Shown: piece by piece, positions 1-10,470 of the stretch
How positions within the stretch are numbered: position 1 is the stretch's first letter
How the letters are laid out: each line of letters starts with the position of its first letter
Source: Sedimentitalea sp042687825
GTDB taxonomy: Bacteria > Pseudomonadota > Alphaproteobacteria > Rhodobacterales > Rhodobacteraceae
DNA: 64,000 bases
Direction: 5' to 3'
Assembly (NCBI RefSeq): GCF_042687825.1
Contig: NZ_JBHUQE010000004.1
Coordinates: 1-64,000 of the forward strand
Position numbers and translations under genes: made by a program
The notes under the pieces: generated by a model
The model's input: only the letters and a program-made list of their open reading frames with translations
The model's database searches: none
What the model was told of the DNA's origin: nothing

Positions 1-43
1 ATCAATACTGCCGGTTTGGTCATCGTCGATGTGGTCATGACAA

Positions 44-2014
<1,971 letters not shown>

Positions 2015-2460
2015 GCGACGCTACTCCCTTTAGGTCTATGACAGATCGCTCTGAACCGAGCGAATTGAAGCGTCACCCCTAACGCTCCACGGAAGGATAA
2101 TAGCCGGGGCTGAAAATAATGAAATAACTTGCGGTAATAAAACGATTTGTTTGTAAAGTTTTTTCGATCACGGGAAAATTTTTGTAAAAAACTTTCCCAA
2201 ATAGGCGATTTTTCGTTCTGATATAAGGCATTGCCTGTCAACCGGTTTCGCCGTTCCGGCGGCGCGAATTGCCATGGGGTGGGTGGCCGGCCGCGACAAG
2301 ATGGTGCGACATTTTGTTTCGCTTCGCCACTTGCCGCAAACGGCCGTCCCCGGGGCCACGAAAAACCGGTCTGCCGGTCGGGACTTGGCAGAATCCCGGG
2401 CGCGCGCTAGCTTTTCGGCAAGCGGACCATGCATCGGTTCGCAACAAGGGAGCGTATATC
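2015..2460. other. Intergenic region between acs and the TRAP operon
   Basis: This 446-bp divergent gap holds no convincing gene. Its acs-proximal half is AT-rich compared with the surroundings, as expected for promoters and regulator sites. The dctP-proximal half carries a -35/-10 pair, listed separately. No inverted repeat stood out by eye. Confidence 0.6.
2385..2412 (+). promoter_or_regulatory. Candidate promoter of the TRAP operon
   Basis: TTGGCA at 2385-2390 is followed after 16 bp by CTAGCT at 2407-2412, about 50 bp before the dctP start codon. The same layout, TTG-type -35, 16-bp spacer and CTAG-type -10, recurs before the cysS leader and purM. This is inferred from pattern only. Confidence 0.45.
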
Positions 2461-3477
2461 ATGAACAGAGTATTGACCGGCGCCGCCGCGGCGGCCGTGG
2501 TCCTGTCTTTTGCCGCCCATGCGTCGGCCACCGAATGGAACGTGTCGGTCTGGGGCAAGCGGCGGGCCTTTACCGAGCATGTCGAGAAACTGGCCGAACT
2601 GGTCAGCGCCAAGACAGACGGGGATTTCACCCTGAATGTCAGCTATGGCGGTCTTTCGAAAAACCGCGAGAACCTCGACGGCATTTCGATCGGCGCTTTT
2701 GAAATGGCGCAGTTCTGCGCTGGTTATCACCCGGACAAGAACCGGTTGATAACCGTTCTCGAACTGCCGTTCCTGGGGGTTTCGGACCTGGCACAGGAGG
2801 TCGCGGTCAGCCATGCGGTCTATGCCCACCCGGCGGTGCAAGAGGAAATGGCGCAATGGAACGCCCGGCTGCTGATGACCAGTCCGATGCCACAGTACAA
2901 CATCGTCGGCACCGGCGAACCGCGCGATACACTCGCCAAGTTCGACGGCATGCGGGTGCGCGCCACCGGCGGTCTGGGCAAGGCGTTCGAGGCGGTCGGC
3001 GCGGTGCCGACCTCGGTCACCGCAACCGAGGCCTATCAGGCGATGGAATCCGGTGTGGTGGATACGGTGGCTTTTGCCCAGCACGCCCATTTGTCCTTTG
3101 GCACGATCAACCAGGCCGACTGGTGGACCGCCAACCTGAATCCCGGCACGGTGAACTGCCCGGTGGTGGTCAATATCGATGCCTATGACAGTCTCAGCGA
3201 CGAACACCGTGCCGCATTGGACAGTTCCGTGGACGAGGCGATTGCGCATTATCTGCAGAACTATGGCGCACTGTTGCAGAAATGGGATTCGGTTCTGGCC
3301 GAAAAGAACGTCGCCAAGGTCGAACTGAGCGAAGCCGAACTGGCGGCGTTCCGCGAAAAGGCGGCGGCGCCGATCCATGCGACCTGGATTGCCGATATCC
3401 AAGCCCAGGGCCTGCCGGGTCAGGAGTTGTATGATCTGGTGCAAAGCACGCTGGCGGACGCCAAGGCCACCCACTGA
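2461..3477 (+). CDS. TRAP transporter substrate-binding protein (DctP family)
   Basis: This is the periplasmic binding protein of a tripartite ATP-independent transporter. It is 338 residues long, with a Sec signal peptide (hydrophobic stretch from residue 6, likely cleavage after AHASA). Family features include a GMRVRATGG segment, where the conserved Arg normally binds a substrate carboxylate, and ATEAYQAMESGVVD. I chose the ATG that begins the signal peptide, although the frame stays open upstream. Two permease genes follow downstream. The ligand cannot be read from sequence; organic acids are typical. Divergent acs hints at, but does not prove, a carboxylate. Confidence 0.93.
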   Translation: MNRVLTGAAAAAVVLSFAAHASATEWNVSVWGKRRAFTEHVEKLAELVSAKTDGDFTLNVSYGGLSKNRENLDGISIGAFEMAQFCAGYHPDKNRLITVLELPFLGVSDLAQEVAVSHAVYAHPAVQEEMAQWNARLLMTSPMPQYNIVGTGEPRDTLAKFDGMRVRATGGLGKAFEAVGAVPTSVTATEAYQAMESGVVDTVAFAQHAHLSFGTINQADWWTANLNPGTVNCPVVVNIDAYDSLSDEHRAALDSSVDEAIAHYLQNYGALLQKWDSVLAEKNVAKVELSEAELAAFREKAAAPIHATWIADIQAQGLPGQELYDLVQSTLADAKATH

Positions 3478-3546
3478 CGCCGCGATTGCTGTACTGAAGC
3501 GGCGGCGTGATATCTGCGCGCCGCCCGATTTCAATCGGGGGATGAC

Positions 3547-4176
3547 ATGGCCGAAACTGCTGCGGTGCTCGAGGATTCCAGCCTGCTCAGCCGCTTGGAC
3601 CGGGCCCTGTTGCCCGTCGAACGGTTCTGCGCATTGCTCAGTGGGCTGGCGATATTCTCGCTGATGTTTCTGGCCGCCTATTCGGTCACCGGGCGGAAAT
3701 TCCTTGGTGCACCCTTGCTGGGTTATGTCGACTACATCGAGGCGGCGATGCCGGTCATCGCGATCATGGGCGTTTCCTATGTCCAGCGCGAGGGCGCTCA
3801 CATCCGCATGGACATGCTGGTGGGGGCGCTGAAAGGGCGCGTTCTGTGGCTGTTCGAACTGATCTCGGTCTTGCTGATTCTGGTCCTGATCGTGGCGCTC
3901 ACCTGGGGTGCGTGGGAGCATTTCGCCCGCTCGTTCGACTGCGCCCGCCCGCTGTGCAGCCGGGACAGTTCCATCGATATCGGCCTGCCCACCTGGCCCA
4001 GCAAGCTGGTGGTGCCCGTGGCCTTTTGCGTACTGGTTCTGCGACTGATCCTGCAGGCGGTGGGCTATGGTCGGGCGTTGGTCCTGGGGCTGAAGCGCCC
4101 GGTGGCTGTGCCGCTCAATCTCAGTGTCGCAGAACAGGCCCAGGCCGAGGCCGGCCAGCTTGCGGGGCACGAATGA
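3547..4176 (+). CDS. TRAP transporter small permease (DctQ family)
   Basis: This 209-residue inner-membrane protein is the small subunit of the transporter. About four hydrophobic segments are visible, from near residue 33 to near residue 175, with the family-like stretch VSYVQREGAHIRMDML after the second. It starts 69 bp after dctP and its stop codon overlaps the next start (ATGA), so the three genes form one operon. The C-terminal tail is cytoplasmic-type and variable. The identification rests on size, topology and position. Confidence 0.9.
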   Translation: MAETAAVLEDSSLLSRLDRALLPVERFCALLSGLAIFSLMFLAAYSVTGRKFLGAPLLGYVDYIEAAMPVIAIMGVSYVQREGAHIRMDMLVGALKGRVLWLFELISVLLILVLIVALTWGAWEHFARSFDCARPLCSRDSSIDIGLPTWPSKLVVPVAFCVLVLRLILQAVGYGRALVLGLKRPVAVPLNLSVAEQAQAEAGQLAGHE

Positions 4177-5576
4177 TGGAACCCATCGAGATCGGTCTGT
4201 GGACCAGTGCCGGCCTGCTGCTGATGGTCGTGCTGGGCATGCGCGTCGCCTTTGCTGCGGCCATGGCCGGGTTCGTGGGCCTGGTCTGGCTGCGCTGGAA
4301 CGGGTTTGACTATGACCCGGCGCGGTTCGGCAAGGCACTGACCATAAGTGTGCGCATCGCTGGTCTGACCCCGCATTCCAAAGTCAGCGCCCAGGTGCTC
4401 AGCCTGATCCCGGTCTTCATTCTGATCGGATACATGGCCTATTACGCGCGCCTGACAACGGCGCTGTTTGAGGCTGCAAAACGCTGGATCGCCTGGGTGC
4501 CCGGCGGGCTGGCCGTGTCCACCGTCTTTGCCACCGCGGGGTTTGCCGCCGTCTCCGGCGCCTCGGTGGCGACGGCGGCGGTGTTTGCCCGTATCGCCAT
4601 CCCCGAGATGCTGAAAATCGGCTACAACAAGCAATTCGCCGCCGGGGTTGTCGCGGCCGGGGGCACGCTGGCCTCGCTGATCCCGCCCTCGGCGATCCTG
4701 GTGATCTATGCCATCATTGTCGAACAGGATGTCGGCAAGCTGTTGCTGGCCGGGTTCATCCCCGGCGCGTTTTCCGCCGGGGTCTATGCGCTGCTGATCG
4801 TCGGCATCGCGGTGCTGTTCAAATCCGTCGGCCCGCCGGTCGGTGGTTTCACCTGGCGCCAGCGCTTGGTATCGTTGCCCCCGGCGCTGCCGATCGTGGC
4901 AGTGGTCGTGATCATCATCTTCTTTGTCTACAACCCCTTTGGCGAGGCCTGGGGCACCCCGACCGAAGGCGGTGCGGTGGGCGCCTTTATCGTGTTTCTG
5001 ATGGCGCTGTACCGCGGCATGCGCTGGTCGGAACTGAAATCGGCGCTGCTGGATACCGCCAAGCTGACGGTGATGATCTTTACCATCATCTGGGGGGTGC
5101 TGATCTATGTGCGCTTTCTCGGATTCGCCGAATTGCCGGCAGCCTTTGCCGGGTGGATCACGTCGTTGCAGATGTCGCCAATGCTGATCCTGATCTGCAT
5201 TCTGCTGGCCTATGCGGTGCTGGGCATGTTCATGGATGCGATCGGCATGCTGCTGTTGACCCTGCCGGTGGTCTATCCGGCAGTAATGGCGCTGAATGGC
5301 GGCGAGACGGTGGCGGCGGCCGACAGCGCCTTTGGCATGTCCGGCCCGATGTGCGCGATCTGGTTCGGAATCCTGGTGGTCAAGATGGCCGAATTCTGCC
5401 TGATCACGCCGCCCATCGGTCTGAACTGTTTCGTGGTCGCCGGGGTGCGCGAGGATCTGACGGTGCAGGACGTCTTTCGCGGCGTGATGCCGTTTTTCAT
5501 CGCCGACGCGGTGACCATCGCCCTGCTGGTCGCCTTTCCCGGCATCGTTCTCTATCTGCCCGGCCTGGTGGGCTAA
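4173..5576 (+). CDS. TRAP transporter large permease (DctM family)
   Basis: This 467-residue polytopic protein is the sodium-coupled translocation subunit. It has many hydrophobic helices and the DctM signature regions GASVATAAVFARIAIPEM and LIPPSAILVIYAIIVEQDVGKLLLAG. The start ATG overlaps the dctQ stop by four bases, a sign of translational coupling. It is a little longer than the roughly 425-residue norm, apparently because of an insert near residues 35-75 between the first two membrane segments. It is the last gene of the operon; a 17-bp palindrome follows the stop codon. Confidence 0.94.
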   Translation: MMEPIEIGLWTSAGLLLMVVLGMRVAFAAAMAGFVGLVWLRWNGFDYDPARFGKALTISVRIAGLTPHSKVSAQVLSLIPVFILIGYMAYYARLTTALFEAAKRWIAWVPGGLAVSTVFATAGFAAVSGASVATAAVFARIAIPEMLKIGYNKQFAAGVVAAGGTLASLIPPSAILVIYAIIVEQDVGKLLLAGFIPGAFSAGVYALLIVGIAVLFKSVGPPVGGFTWRQRLVSLPPALPIVAVVVIIIFFVYNPFGEAWGTPTEGGAVGAFIVFLMALYRGMRWSELKSALLDTAKLTVMIFTIIWGVLIYVRFLGFAELPAAFAGWITSLQMSPMLILICILLAYAVLGMFMDAIGMLLLTLPVVYPAVMALNGGETVAAADSAFGMSGPMCAIWFGILVVKMAEFCLITPPIGLNCFVVAGVREDLTVQDVFRGVMPFFIADAVTIALLVAFPGIVLYLPGLVG

Positions 5577-6010
5577 AGACCAGGACAGTCTGTGCCGGGC
5601 CGGCACATGCCGAGCGTCCCGCGGCGGTATTCTGACGGTACAGGATGAGCTGGTTTGCGAGACTGCCGTGCCGCAAAGCCAGGGCTGTCTGCCTCGGGGT
5701 TGTCGGACCCGAGCATCTTGCGGTGGCATTCTGGTGGGGCGGGGCGGGTGCGGGCGGGTCCGTCGCGCAGCGTCCAGATCTTGACCGTGCTTGGACCTGG
5801 CGAAGGGCCGGGTTCTGTACGGCTTGGATGGCGCGGCCCGCCTTGGCGCGGAGCCCGCGACTCCAGACGCCTACCATCCGCGACACCGTGCCATTTCAGG
5901 CGATCGCGGGAAATCGTGGATGGCGGGGCAGGTGCCTGCCGGGTTTCCGGGGCGAATCCTGTCCGGAAATAGGCCTGGCATCGCTTGGGCCGATGCCGTG
6001 GTTCGTCGGC
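5577..6010. other. Intergenic region between convergent dctM and fliG-like gene
   Basis: This 434-bp stretch separates convergent genes. Open frames crossing it lack plausible starts or family features. The only structure I see is a palindrome at 5591-5607 (arms TGTGCCGG and CCGGCACA around one G). It has no T-run after it, so calling it a terminator would be a guess. Confidence 0.55.
5591..5607. repeat. 17-bp perfect palindrome after dctM
   Basis: The arms are TGTGCCGG and CCGGCACA with one central G, 14 bp after the dctM stop. It could act in transcription termination or as a protein site; no T-tract follows. Confidence 0.5.
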
Positions 6011-7108
6011 TCAGCCGCCTTCCTCGTCCTCGTCGCTTTCGGGGGCGATCAGGACCAGTTCGCCGGCCTGCTCCTGTTCCCGGATGGCGGCCACCACTTC
6101 GTTCATCGCGATCTCGCCGTCGCGCAGCTTGACCGCGCCCTTTTCCTGCACCTCTTCGCGCAGATTGTCCGCCATGCGGCTGGACATGTTGGCCAGCAGG
6201 AACTCGGCGGCGCGCTTGGTGTCCTCGTCAGTCGCTGCGGCCAGCGCGGTGACCAGCACCTCCGGGTCGGCGGCGCGGATGATCTTGGGCACATCGCGGG
6301 TTTCCAGGCGGGTCGGAATGTGAGCAAAAGTAAAGATCGACTTGCGCACGGCCAACGCGAATTTGGCGTCGGTTTCCTCGAGCCCGGTCAGCATGTCGTT
6401 GCGGATCGTGGCGGCGGATTGGTTCAGAATGGCACCAATGCGTTCGCCGGGCGCGTCTTCAAAGGCCAACAAGGGCTTGTCGTCCAATTGACTGGCCAGA
6501 GACAATCCGATGCGGTCGACCGCGTCGGGTGTGACCTGGCCGGTCTGTGATACCGCATAGGTGATGCGCCGTGCCGTCGGGCCGGGCAATTCGCCCAGCA
6601 AGGCGGCGGCCTTGGCGGTGTCCAGTTTCGACAGCAGCACCGCCGCCACCTCGATGCTTTCCGCCTGGATCATCGACGCCAGATCGGCGACCGGTACAGC
6701 GCGCAGGCGGGTCCAGGGATCGCCGGCCTGACGCACACCGGCCTCTTTGCGCAGGCGTGCGGCGGTTTGCGGGCTGATCTTGCCGTCCATTGCGTTCAGC
6801 GCCTCGGCCAGCCCATTGGGAAAGGCCAGTCCGATGCCGTCCAGCTTGGTGGCAAATTCCTCGATCACCGCAGCCAGCGTGTTGCGATCCACCAGCCCCA
6901 TCTTGCCCATCTGCTGGATCAGCCGTGCCTGCAGATCGTCCGGCAGATCCTCGAGCGGCAGATCGGCGCCCTCGTTCAGCAGCAGACGCACCACGATGGC
7001 CGCCTTGGCCCTGTTGTCCAGCGGGCGCGGTTTGGGCGCCGCGATCTGACCTGGCCCGACGTCCTTTGCCACCACAGGCAATTTCGATATCGCCGCGTCT
7101 TTCTGCAT
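6011..7108 (-). CDS. fliG: Divergent FliG-like flagellar motor switch protein
   Basis: This 365-residue protein has FliG-like organisation. The C-terminal part (NMSSRMADNLREE, AIREQEQAGELVLI) matches the end of FliG closely, and the middle resembles the ARM segment. However, the EHPQ motif of the middle domain reads ESIE here, and the charged torque-helix segment normally built around DDR..IQ reads ETRDVPKII. FliG couples the MS ring, FliM and the MotA stator in swimming bacteria. No other flagellar gene is in this window, so this may be a second, specialised or orphan copy. The family call is good; a motor role is uncertain. Confidence 0.8.
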   Translation of the reverse strand: MQKDAAISKLPVVAKDVGPGQIAAPKPRPLDNRAKAAIVVRLLLNEGADLPLEDLPDDLQARLIQQMGKMGLVDRNTLAAVIEEFATKLDGIGLAFPNGLAEALNAMDGKISPQTAARLRKEAGVRQAGDPWTRLRAVPVADLASMIQAESIEVAAVLLSKLDTAKAAALLGELPGPTARRITYAVSQTGQVTPDAVDRIGLSLASQLDDKPLLAFEDAPGERIGAILNQSAATIRNDMLTGLEETDAKFALAVRKSIFTFAHIPTRLETRDVPKIIRAADPEVLVTALAAATDEDTKRAAEFLLANMSSRMADNLREEVQEKGAVKLRDGEIAMNEVVAAIREQEQAGELVLIAPESDEDEEGG

Positions 7109-7186
7109 CTGTCTGCCCTTGCTGCATGCCCTGTCCGGGGGGGATGCCCGCAGTCTAGGCCGACAGCTGTAAACAAACGCTGAAAG

Positions 7187-7732
7187 TCAGTAGTCGGACG
7201 TGCTGCCGCTGCGGATCGCCTGGCGCAGCGACGTTTCGGCCCAGGTGCCGGTGCCGCCCCGCGCCTTGATCTCGCGCCATTGGGCAATGGCAGCGTCCAT
7301 GCGGCCCGCCTGAACATAGCCCTGCGCCATGTAGGAGCGCGCCAGGATGTTGTCGGGATTCTGTGCGATTGCCCGGTCGTAATAGGCCTGTGCCTGTTCG
7401 ACATGGCCCAGTTTGCGATGGGTAAAGCCCCAATAGGTCAGCACCCGGTCCTCACTCTGGTCGGGCATTGCGCCCAGCACGCCCTGCGCGTCCAGAACGC
7501 GCCCCGCATAGGCCAGTTCGCGCGCCGCCTGATACAGGGTTTCGCTGTCCAGCGCCGCGCCCTTGGGTTTGACGCATTTCTGGGTCTTGGCGTCCCAGAC
7601 CGTGACACCCTTGCAGGATTTCGTGGTCGCGGTGGGTTTCGGCGGCTTGGTGGTCGAGGGCCAACCGCTGTCGCTGGCCGCAAAGGCCAGACCGGGGATC
7701 ACCAGGAAAAGGGCAAGTATCAATCGCATCAT
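7187..7732 (-). CDS. Secreted TPR protein with a C-VWD-TQ-CV motif
   Basis: This 181-residue protein begins with a signal peptide (MMRLILALFLVIPGLAFA). A short Thr/Pro/Lys-rich linker follows, then the motif SCKGVTVWDAKTQKCVK, and then TPR-like helices, of which AQAYYDRAIAQNPDNILARSYMAQGY is the clearest repeat. The start codons at 7732 and 7729 both suit the signal peptide, and an in-frame ATG also lies at 7741. The small secreted protein encoded upstream on the same strand shares the Cys-VWD-Cys motif. A periplasmic protein-protein role is likely; the exact function is unknown. Confidence 0.8.
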   Translation of the reverse strand: MMRLILALFLVIPGLAFAASDSGWPSTTKPPKPTATTKSCKGVTVWDAKTQKCVKPKGAALDSETLYQAARELAYAGRVLDAQGVLGAMPDQSEDRVLTYWGFTHRKLGHVEQAQAYYDRAIAQNPDNILARSYMAQGYVQAGRMDAAIAQWREIKARGGTGTWAETSLRQAIRSGSTSDY

Positions 7733-7881
7733 CTGTCCCATCGCTACGTTCAAAAGCCTCGTTTCGTCACAGACACATATCAAAAGAAACTGGGCGGACT
7801 GCAAGACCGGCGCGGAACGTCATCCGCGCCACTGCCTCCGCCCGCAGGGGGCGTCCGCGTCGCGCCGGCGTGGCATCGCGC

Positions 7882-8040
7882 CTAGCTGCTGGCCTGCTTG
7901 ACGCAGCTTTGCGTGGCAAGATCCCAGACCGTGCCGGGGGCACAGGAATAGGCCTGGTTGCCACGGTCCGCGCAATAGGCATAAGACACCGCGGGCAGCA
8001 GGATCAGCGCCAGCGCGGCCAAACCGGTTCTGAGGGTCAT
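7882..8040 (-). CDS. Small secreted protein with C-VWD-TQ-CV motif
   Basis: This 52-residue protein consists of a signal peptide (LAALALILLPAVSYA) and about 30 mature residues with four cysteines. The segment SCAPGTVWDLATQSCVK closely resembles the motif in the TPR protein encoded downstream on the same strand, and resembles small chitin-binding-type modules (Cys-x-Gly, Trp-Asp, Cys). A four-Cys disulfide mini-domain in the periplasm is likely. It sits between purB and the TPR gene. I do not recognise a characterised member. Confidence 0.7.
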   Translation of the reverse strand: MTLRTGLAALALILLPAVSYAYCADRGNQAYSCAPGTVWDLATQSCVKQASS

Positions 8041-8120
8041 CGGCAATCCTCCATTGGGTCCCGGCAAAGGTGCCGGGCGTCGGTCTTGACGCCTAACCCT
8101 AGCCCGCAACGGCGGTTTCA

Positions 8121-8167
8121 CAAAACGAAAACGGCCCACAAAGGCGTGAGGACGCCGGTGCGGGCCG
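8121..8167 (-). terminator. Rho-independent terminator of purB
   Basis: Read on the minus strand, CGGCCC...GGGCCG arms (8162-8167 with 8132-8137) enclose an inner GGCGT/ACGCC hairpin (8143-8156). A T-rich run GTTTTCGTTTTG follows. It lies 25 bp after the purB stop. Confidence 0.75.
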
Positions 8168-8191
8168 CGGTCGCAATCGAGGCTTGCTGGA

Positions 8192-9496
8192 TTAGTCTTT
8201 GAAAACCCGCTTGAAAATCGTGTCGACATGTTTGGTGTGATAGCCCAGATCGAATTTCTCTTCGATCTCGTCGACCGACAGCGCCTTGACCACGTCGGCG
8301 TCGGCCAGCAGCTCGGTCTTGAAGTCGCAGCCGGTTTCCCAAACCTTGAGCGCGTTGCGCTGCACCATCTTATAGGCGTCCTCACGGCTGACGCCGGCCT
8401 GGGTCAGAGCCAGCAGGACCCGCTGCGACATCACCAGGCCGGGGAACTTGTTCATGTTGGCCAGCATGTTGTCGGGATAGACCAGCAGCTTTTCGATCAC
8501 GTTGGTCAGGCGGGCCAAGGCGAAATCCAGCGTGATCGTGGCATCCGGGCCGATATTGCGCTCGACGGAGCTGTGCGAGATGTCACGCTCGTGCCAGAGC
8601 GCCACGTTCTCCATCGCCGGGACCACGGTCATCCGCACCAGACGGGCGAGCCCGGTCAGGTTCTCGGTCAGGACCGGGTTCTTCTTGTGCGGCATCGCCG
8701 AGGACCCCTTTTGACCCATCGAGAAGAACTCGGCGGCCTCCAGCACCTCGGTGCGCTGCATGTGGCGGATCTCGGTGGCGACGTTCTCGATGCTGCTGGC
8801 GACCACGCCAAGGGCGGCAAAGAACGCGGCATGGCGGTCGCGCGGAATGACCTGGGTGCTGATCGGTTCGGGCTGCAGGCCCAGCTTGGCGCAGACATGT
8901 TCCTCGACCGCCGGGTCGATATTGGCAAAGGTCCCCACCGCGCCCGAGATCGCGCCGGTGGCGATTTCATAGCGCGCCTTTTCCAGCCGGTTCAGGTTGC
9001 GGTCCATCTCGGCATAGAAGCGGGCAAAGGTCAGGCCCATGGTGGTCGGTTCGGCATGGATGCCGTGGCTGCGGCCGATGCGGATGGTGTCCTTGTGCTC
9101 GTAAGCGCGTTTTTTCAGGGCGGCCAACAACCCCTTGATGTCTTCGATCAGGATGTCGCTGGCGCGCACCAGCTGCACGTTGAAACAGGTATCCAGCACG
9201 TCGGAACTGGTCATGCCCTGATGCACGAACCGGGCCTCTTCGCTGCCGACATGTTCGGCCAGGTGGGTCAGAAAGGCGATGACGTCATGCTTGGTCTCGG
9301 CTTCGATCTCGTCGATCCGGGCCACGTCGAATTCGACATCCCTTGCCTTCCACACGGCCTCGGCGTTCTCGCGCGGGATCACGCCCAGATCGGCCATGGC
9401 ATCGCAGGCATGTGCCTCGATCTCGTACCAGATGCGGAACTTGCTTTCTGGGCTCCAGATGGCGACCATGTCGGGGCGGGAATAGCGGGGGATCAT
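8192..9496 (-). CDS. purB: Adenylosuccinate lyase
   Basis: The enzyme cleaves SAICAR to AICAR plus fumarate and adenylosuccinate to AMP plus fumarate, acting twice in purine synthesis. The 434-residue length is typical. The fumarase/aspartase signature GSSAMPHKKNPV holds the catalytic flexible serine loop, and TSSDVLDT and GRSHGIHAEP are conserved active-site stretches. I start at MIPRYSRPDM, the usual N-terminus of the family, although an in-frame ATG lies 22 codons upstream. A terminator follows. purM and purN lie at the far end of the window, so the pathway is scattered. Confidence 0.97.
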   Translation of the reverse strand: MIPRYSRPDMVAIWSPESKFRIWYEIEAHACDAMADLGVIPRENAEAVWKARDVEFDVARIDEIEAETKHDVIAFLTHLAEHVGSEEARFVHQGMTSSDVLDTCFNVQLVRASDILIEDIKGLLAALKKRAYEHKDTIRIGRSHGIHAEPTTMGLTFARFYAEMDRNLNRLEKARYEIATGAISGAVGTFANIDPAVEEHVCAKLGLQPEPISTQVIPRDRHAAFFAALGVVASSIENVATEIRHMQRTEVLEAAEFFSMGQKGSSAMPHKKNPVLTENLTGLARLVRMTVVPAMENVALWHERDISHSSVERNIGPDATITLDFALARLTNVIEKLLVYPDNMLANMNKFPGLVMSQRVLLALTQAGVSREDAYKMVQRNALKVWETGCDFKTELLADADVVKALSVDEIEEKFDLGYHTKHVDTIFKRVFKD

Positions 9497-9671
9497 CGGG
9501 TGCGGCACCTTTGTTTGAAACGGCAGTTGCGCCGCCTCATAGACCGAGCGGTGCAGCGCCACAAGGCGCGAGCGGTGGTTTGAGGCGGATTGGCTGCGCC
9601 GGGCCGGGGCAGAGCCGTGGGCGCCTGCGGTCCGGCATGTTGCCTGCCGAGCATCATGGGCCGGATGCGCC

Positions 9672-10079
9672 GTGGTGAGGCGACCGCGCCGGCTGAGCGA
9701 TTTTCAGGGCAGGTGGCAGCTGCGCCGCCGGATCCGCCATGTTGACGGGGCGCGCGCCGAATTCACCGGATTGGCCGAATGGCAACCCTGTGACGCGGGA
9801 TTGCGCCAGGTTGAAACCGGCATGCTGCGCATCGCTGGACAACCGGCGATATCGGCGTCGCGGTGCCATGTCTGGCATGCGGATCTGAGCGTCTGGTTCG
9901 AGGATGGCCGGTTCTTTCACACCGTGCCACCGATGGGCGGGCGCAGCGCACACTGGTGCGACCCGGATCAATATGAAGCGGGCTACGATTTTTCGGACTG
10001 GCCGCGATTTCGGGTGACCTGGCGGGTACATGGCCCGCGCAAGGCCTATTGCATGATCAGCCGTTATCGCCCGCAATAG
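9672..10079 (+). CDS. DUF6314 family protein
   Basis: This 135-residue protein starts with GTG. It has the DUF6314 pattern: L-DF-GRW--RR near the N-terminus, a central CHVWHADLSVWFEDGRFFHTV block, and YDFSDWPRFRVTWRVHGPRKAYCMISRYR at the end. It looks like a small beta-rich, lipocalin-like domain. It has no signal peptide, so it is cytoplasmic. The function is unknown. It is transcribed divergently from purB and convergently with the DUF6455 gene. Confidence 0.75.
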   Translation: MVRRPRRLSDFQGRWQLRRRIRHVDGARAEFTGLAEWQPCDAGLRQVETGMLRIAGQPAISASRCHVWHADLSVWFEDGRFFHTVPPMGGRSAHWCDPDQYEAGYDFSDWPRFRVTWRVHGPRKAYCMISRYRPQ

Positions 10080-10093
10080 GCAGGCGGGGCGGA

Positions 10094-10351
10094 TCAACGC
10101 CGGCGGGCGGCTTCCAGAATGTCCTTGTTCAGGCAGTAGTCCGGCGCGGATTCAAAGTGGTCCTCACGGCTCTGCAACTCGGCACAGCCTTCCTGATCGC
10201 TGCAGGCCGAGCAGGTGATCACCATGCTGCGGAACTTGGCGGCCTGCGACTCGGGATCGCGGCAGATGGCGTCGGCCAGATCGGCATCCAGCCGGTCGGC
10301 CATACCATTGACCAGGTCGGCGCTGCCGGACAGTTTCGAGAATAGTCCCAT
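10094..10351 (-). CDS. DUF6455 family cysteine-containing small protein
   Basis: This 85-residue soluble protein has five cysteines, including the cluster CSACSDQEGC and a later YCLN, the DUF6455 pattern. Such spacing could bind metal or form disulfides, but no function is established to my knowledge. A perfect FNR-type palindrome (TTGACATAGGTCAA) lies 71-84 bp before the start codon, so oxygen-dependent control is plausible. It is a single gene, with the hydrolase-OsmC gene ending upstream on the same strand. Confidence 0.78.
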   Translation of the reverse strand: MGLFSKLSGSADLVNGMADRLDADLADAICRDPESQAAKFRSMVITCSACSDQEGCAELQSREDHFESAPDYCLNKDILEAARRR

Positions 10352-10421
10352 GTTGGTTTCCCCTTCGACGATTGCAATCGAACAACCGCCGAAATTTGGT
10401 CACGGATCGGCGCGCGACGCC

Positions 10422-10435
10422 TTGACATAGGTCAA
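10422..10435 (-). promoter_or_regulatory. FNR/FnrL-type binding site before the DUF6455 gene
   Basis: TTGACATAGGTCAA fits the alphaproteobacterial consensus TTGAY-N4-RTCAA at every defined position. The only start codon it faces nearby is that of the DUF6455 gene at 10351. Confidence 0.65.
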
Positions 10436-10470
10436 TTGGGAGGCGCCGGGCAGGCGGGGCGCGGCCCGGG

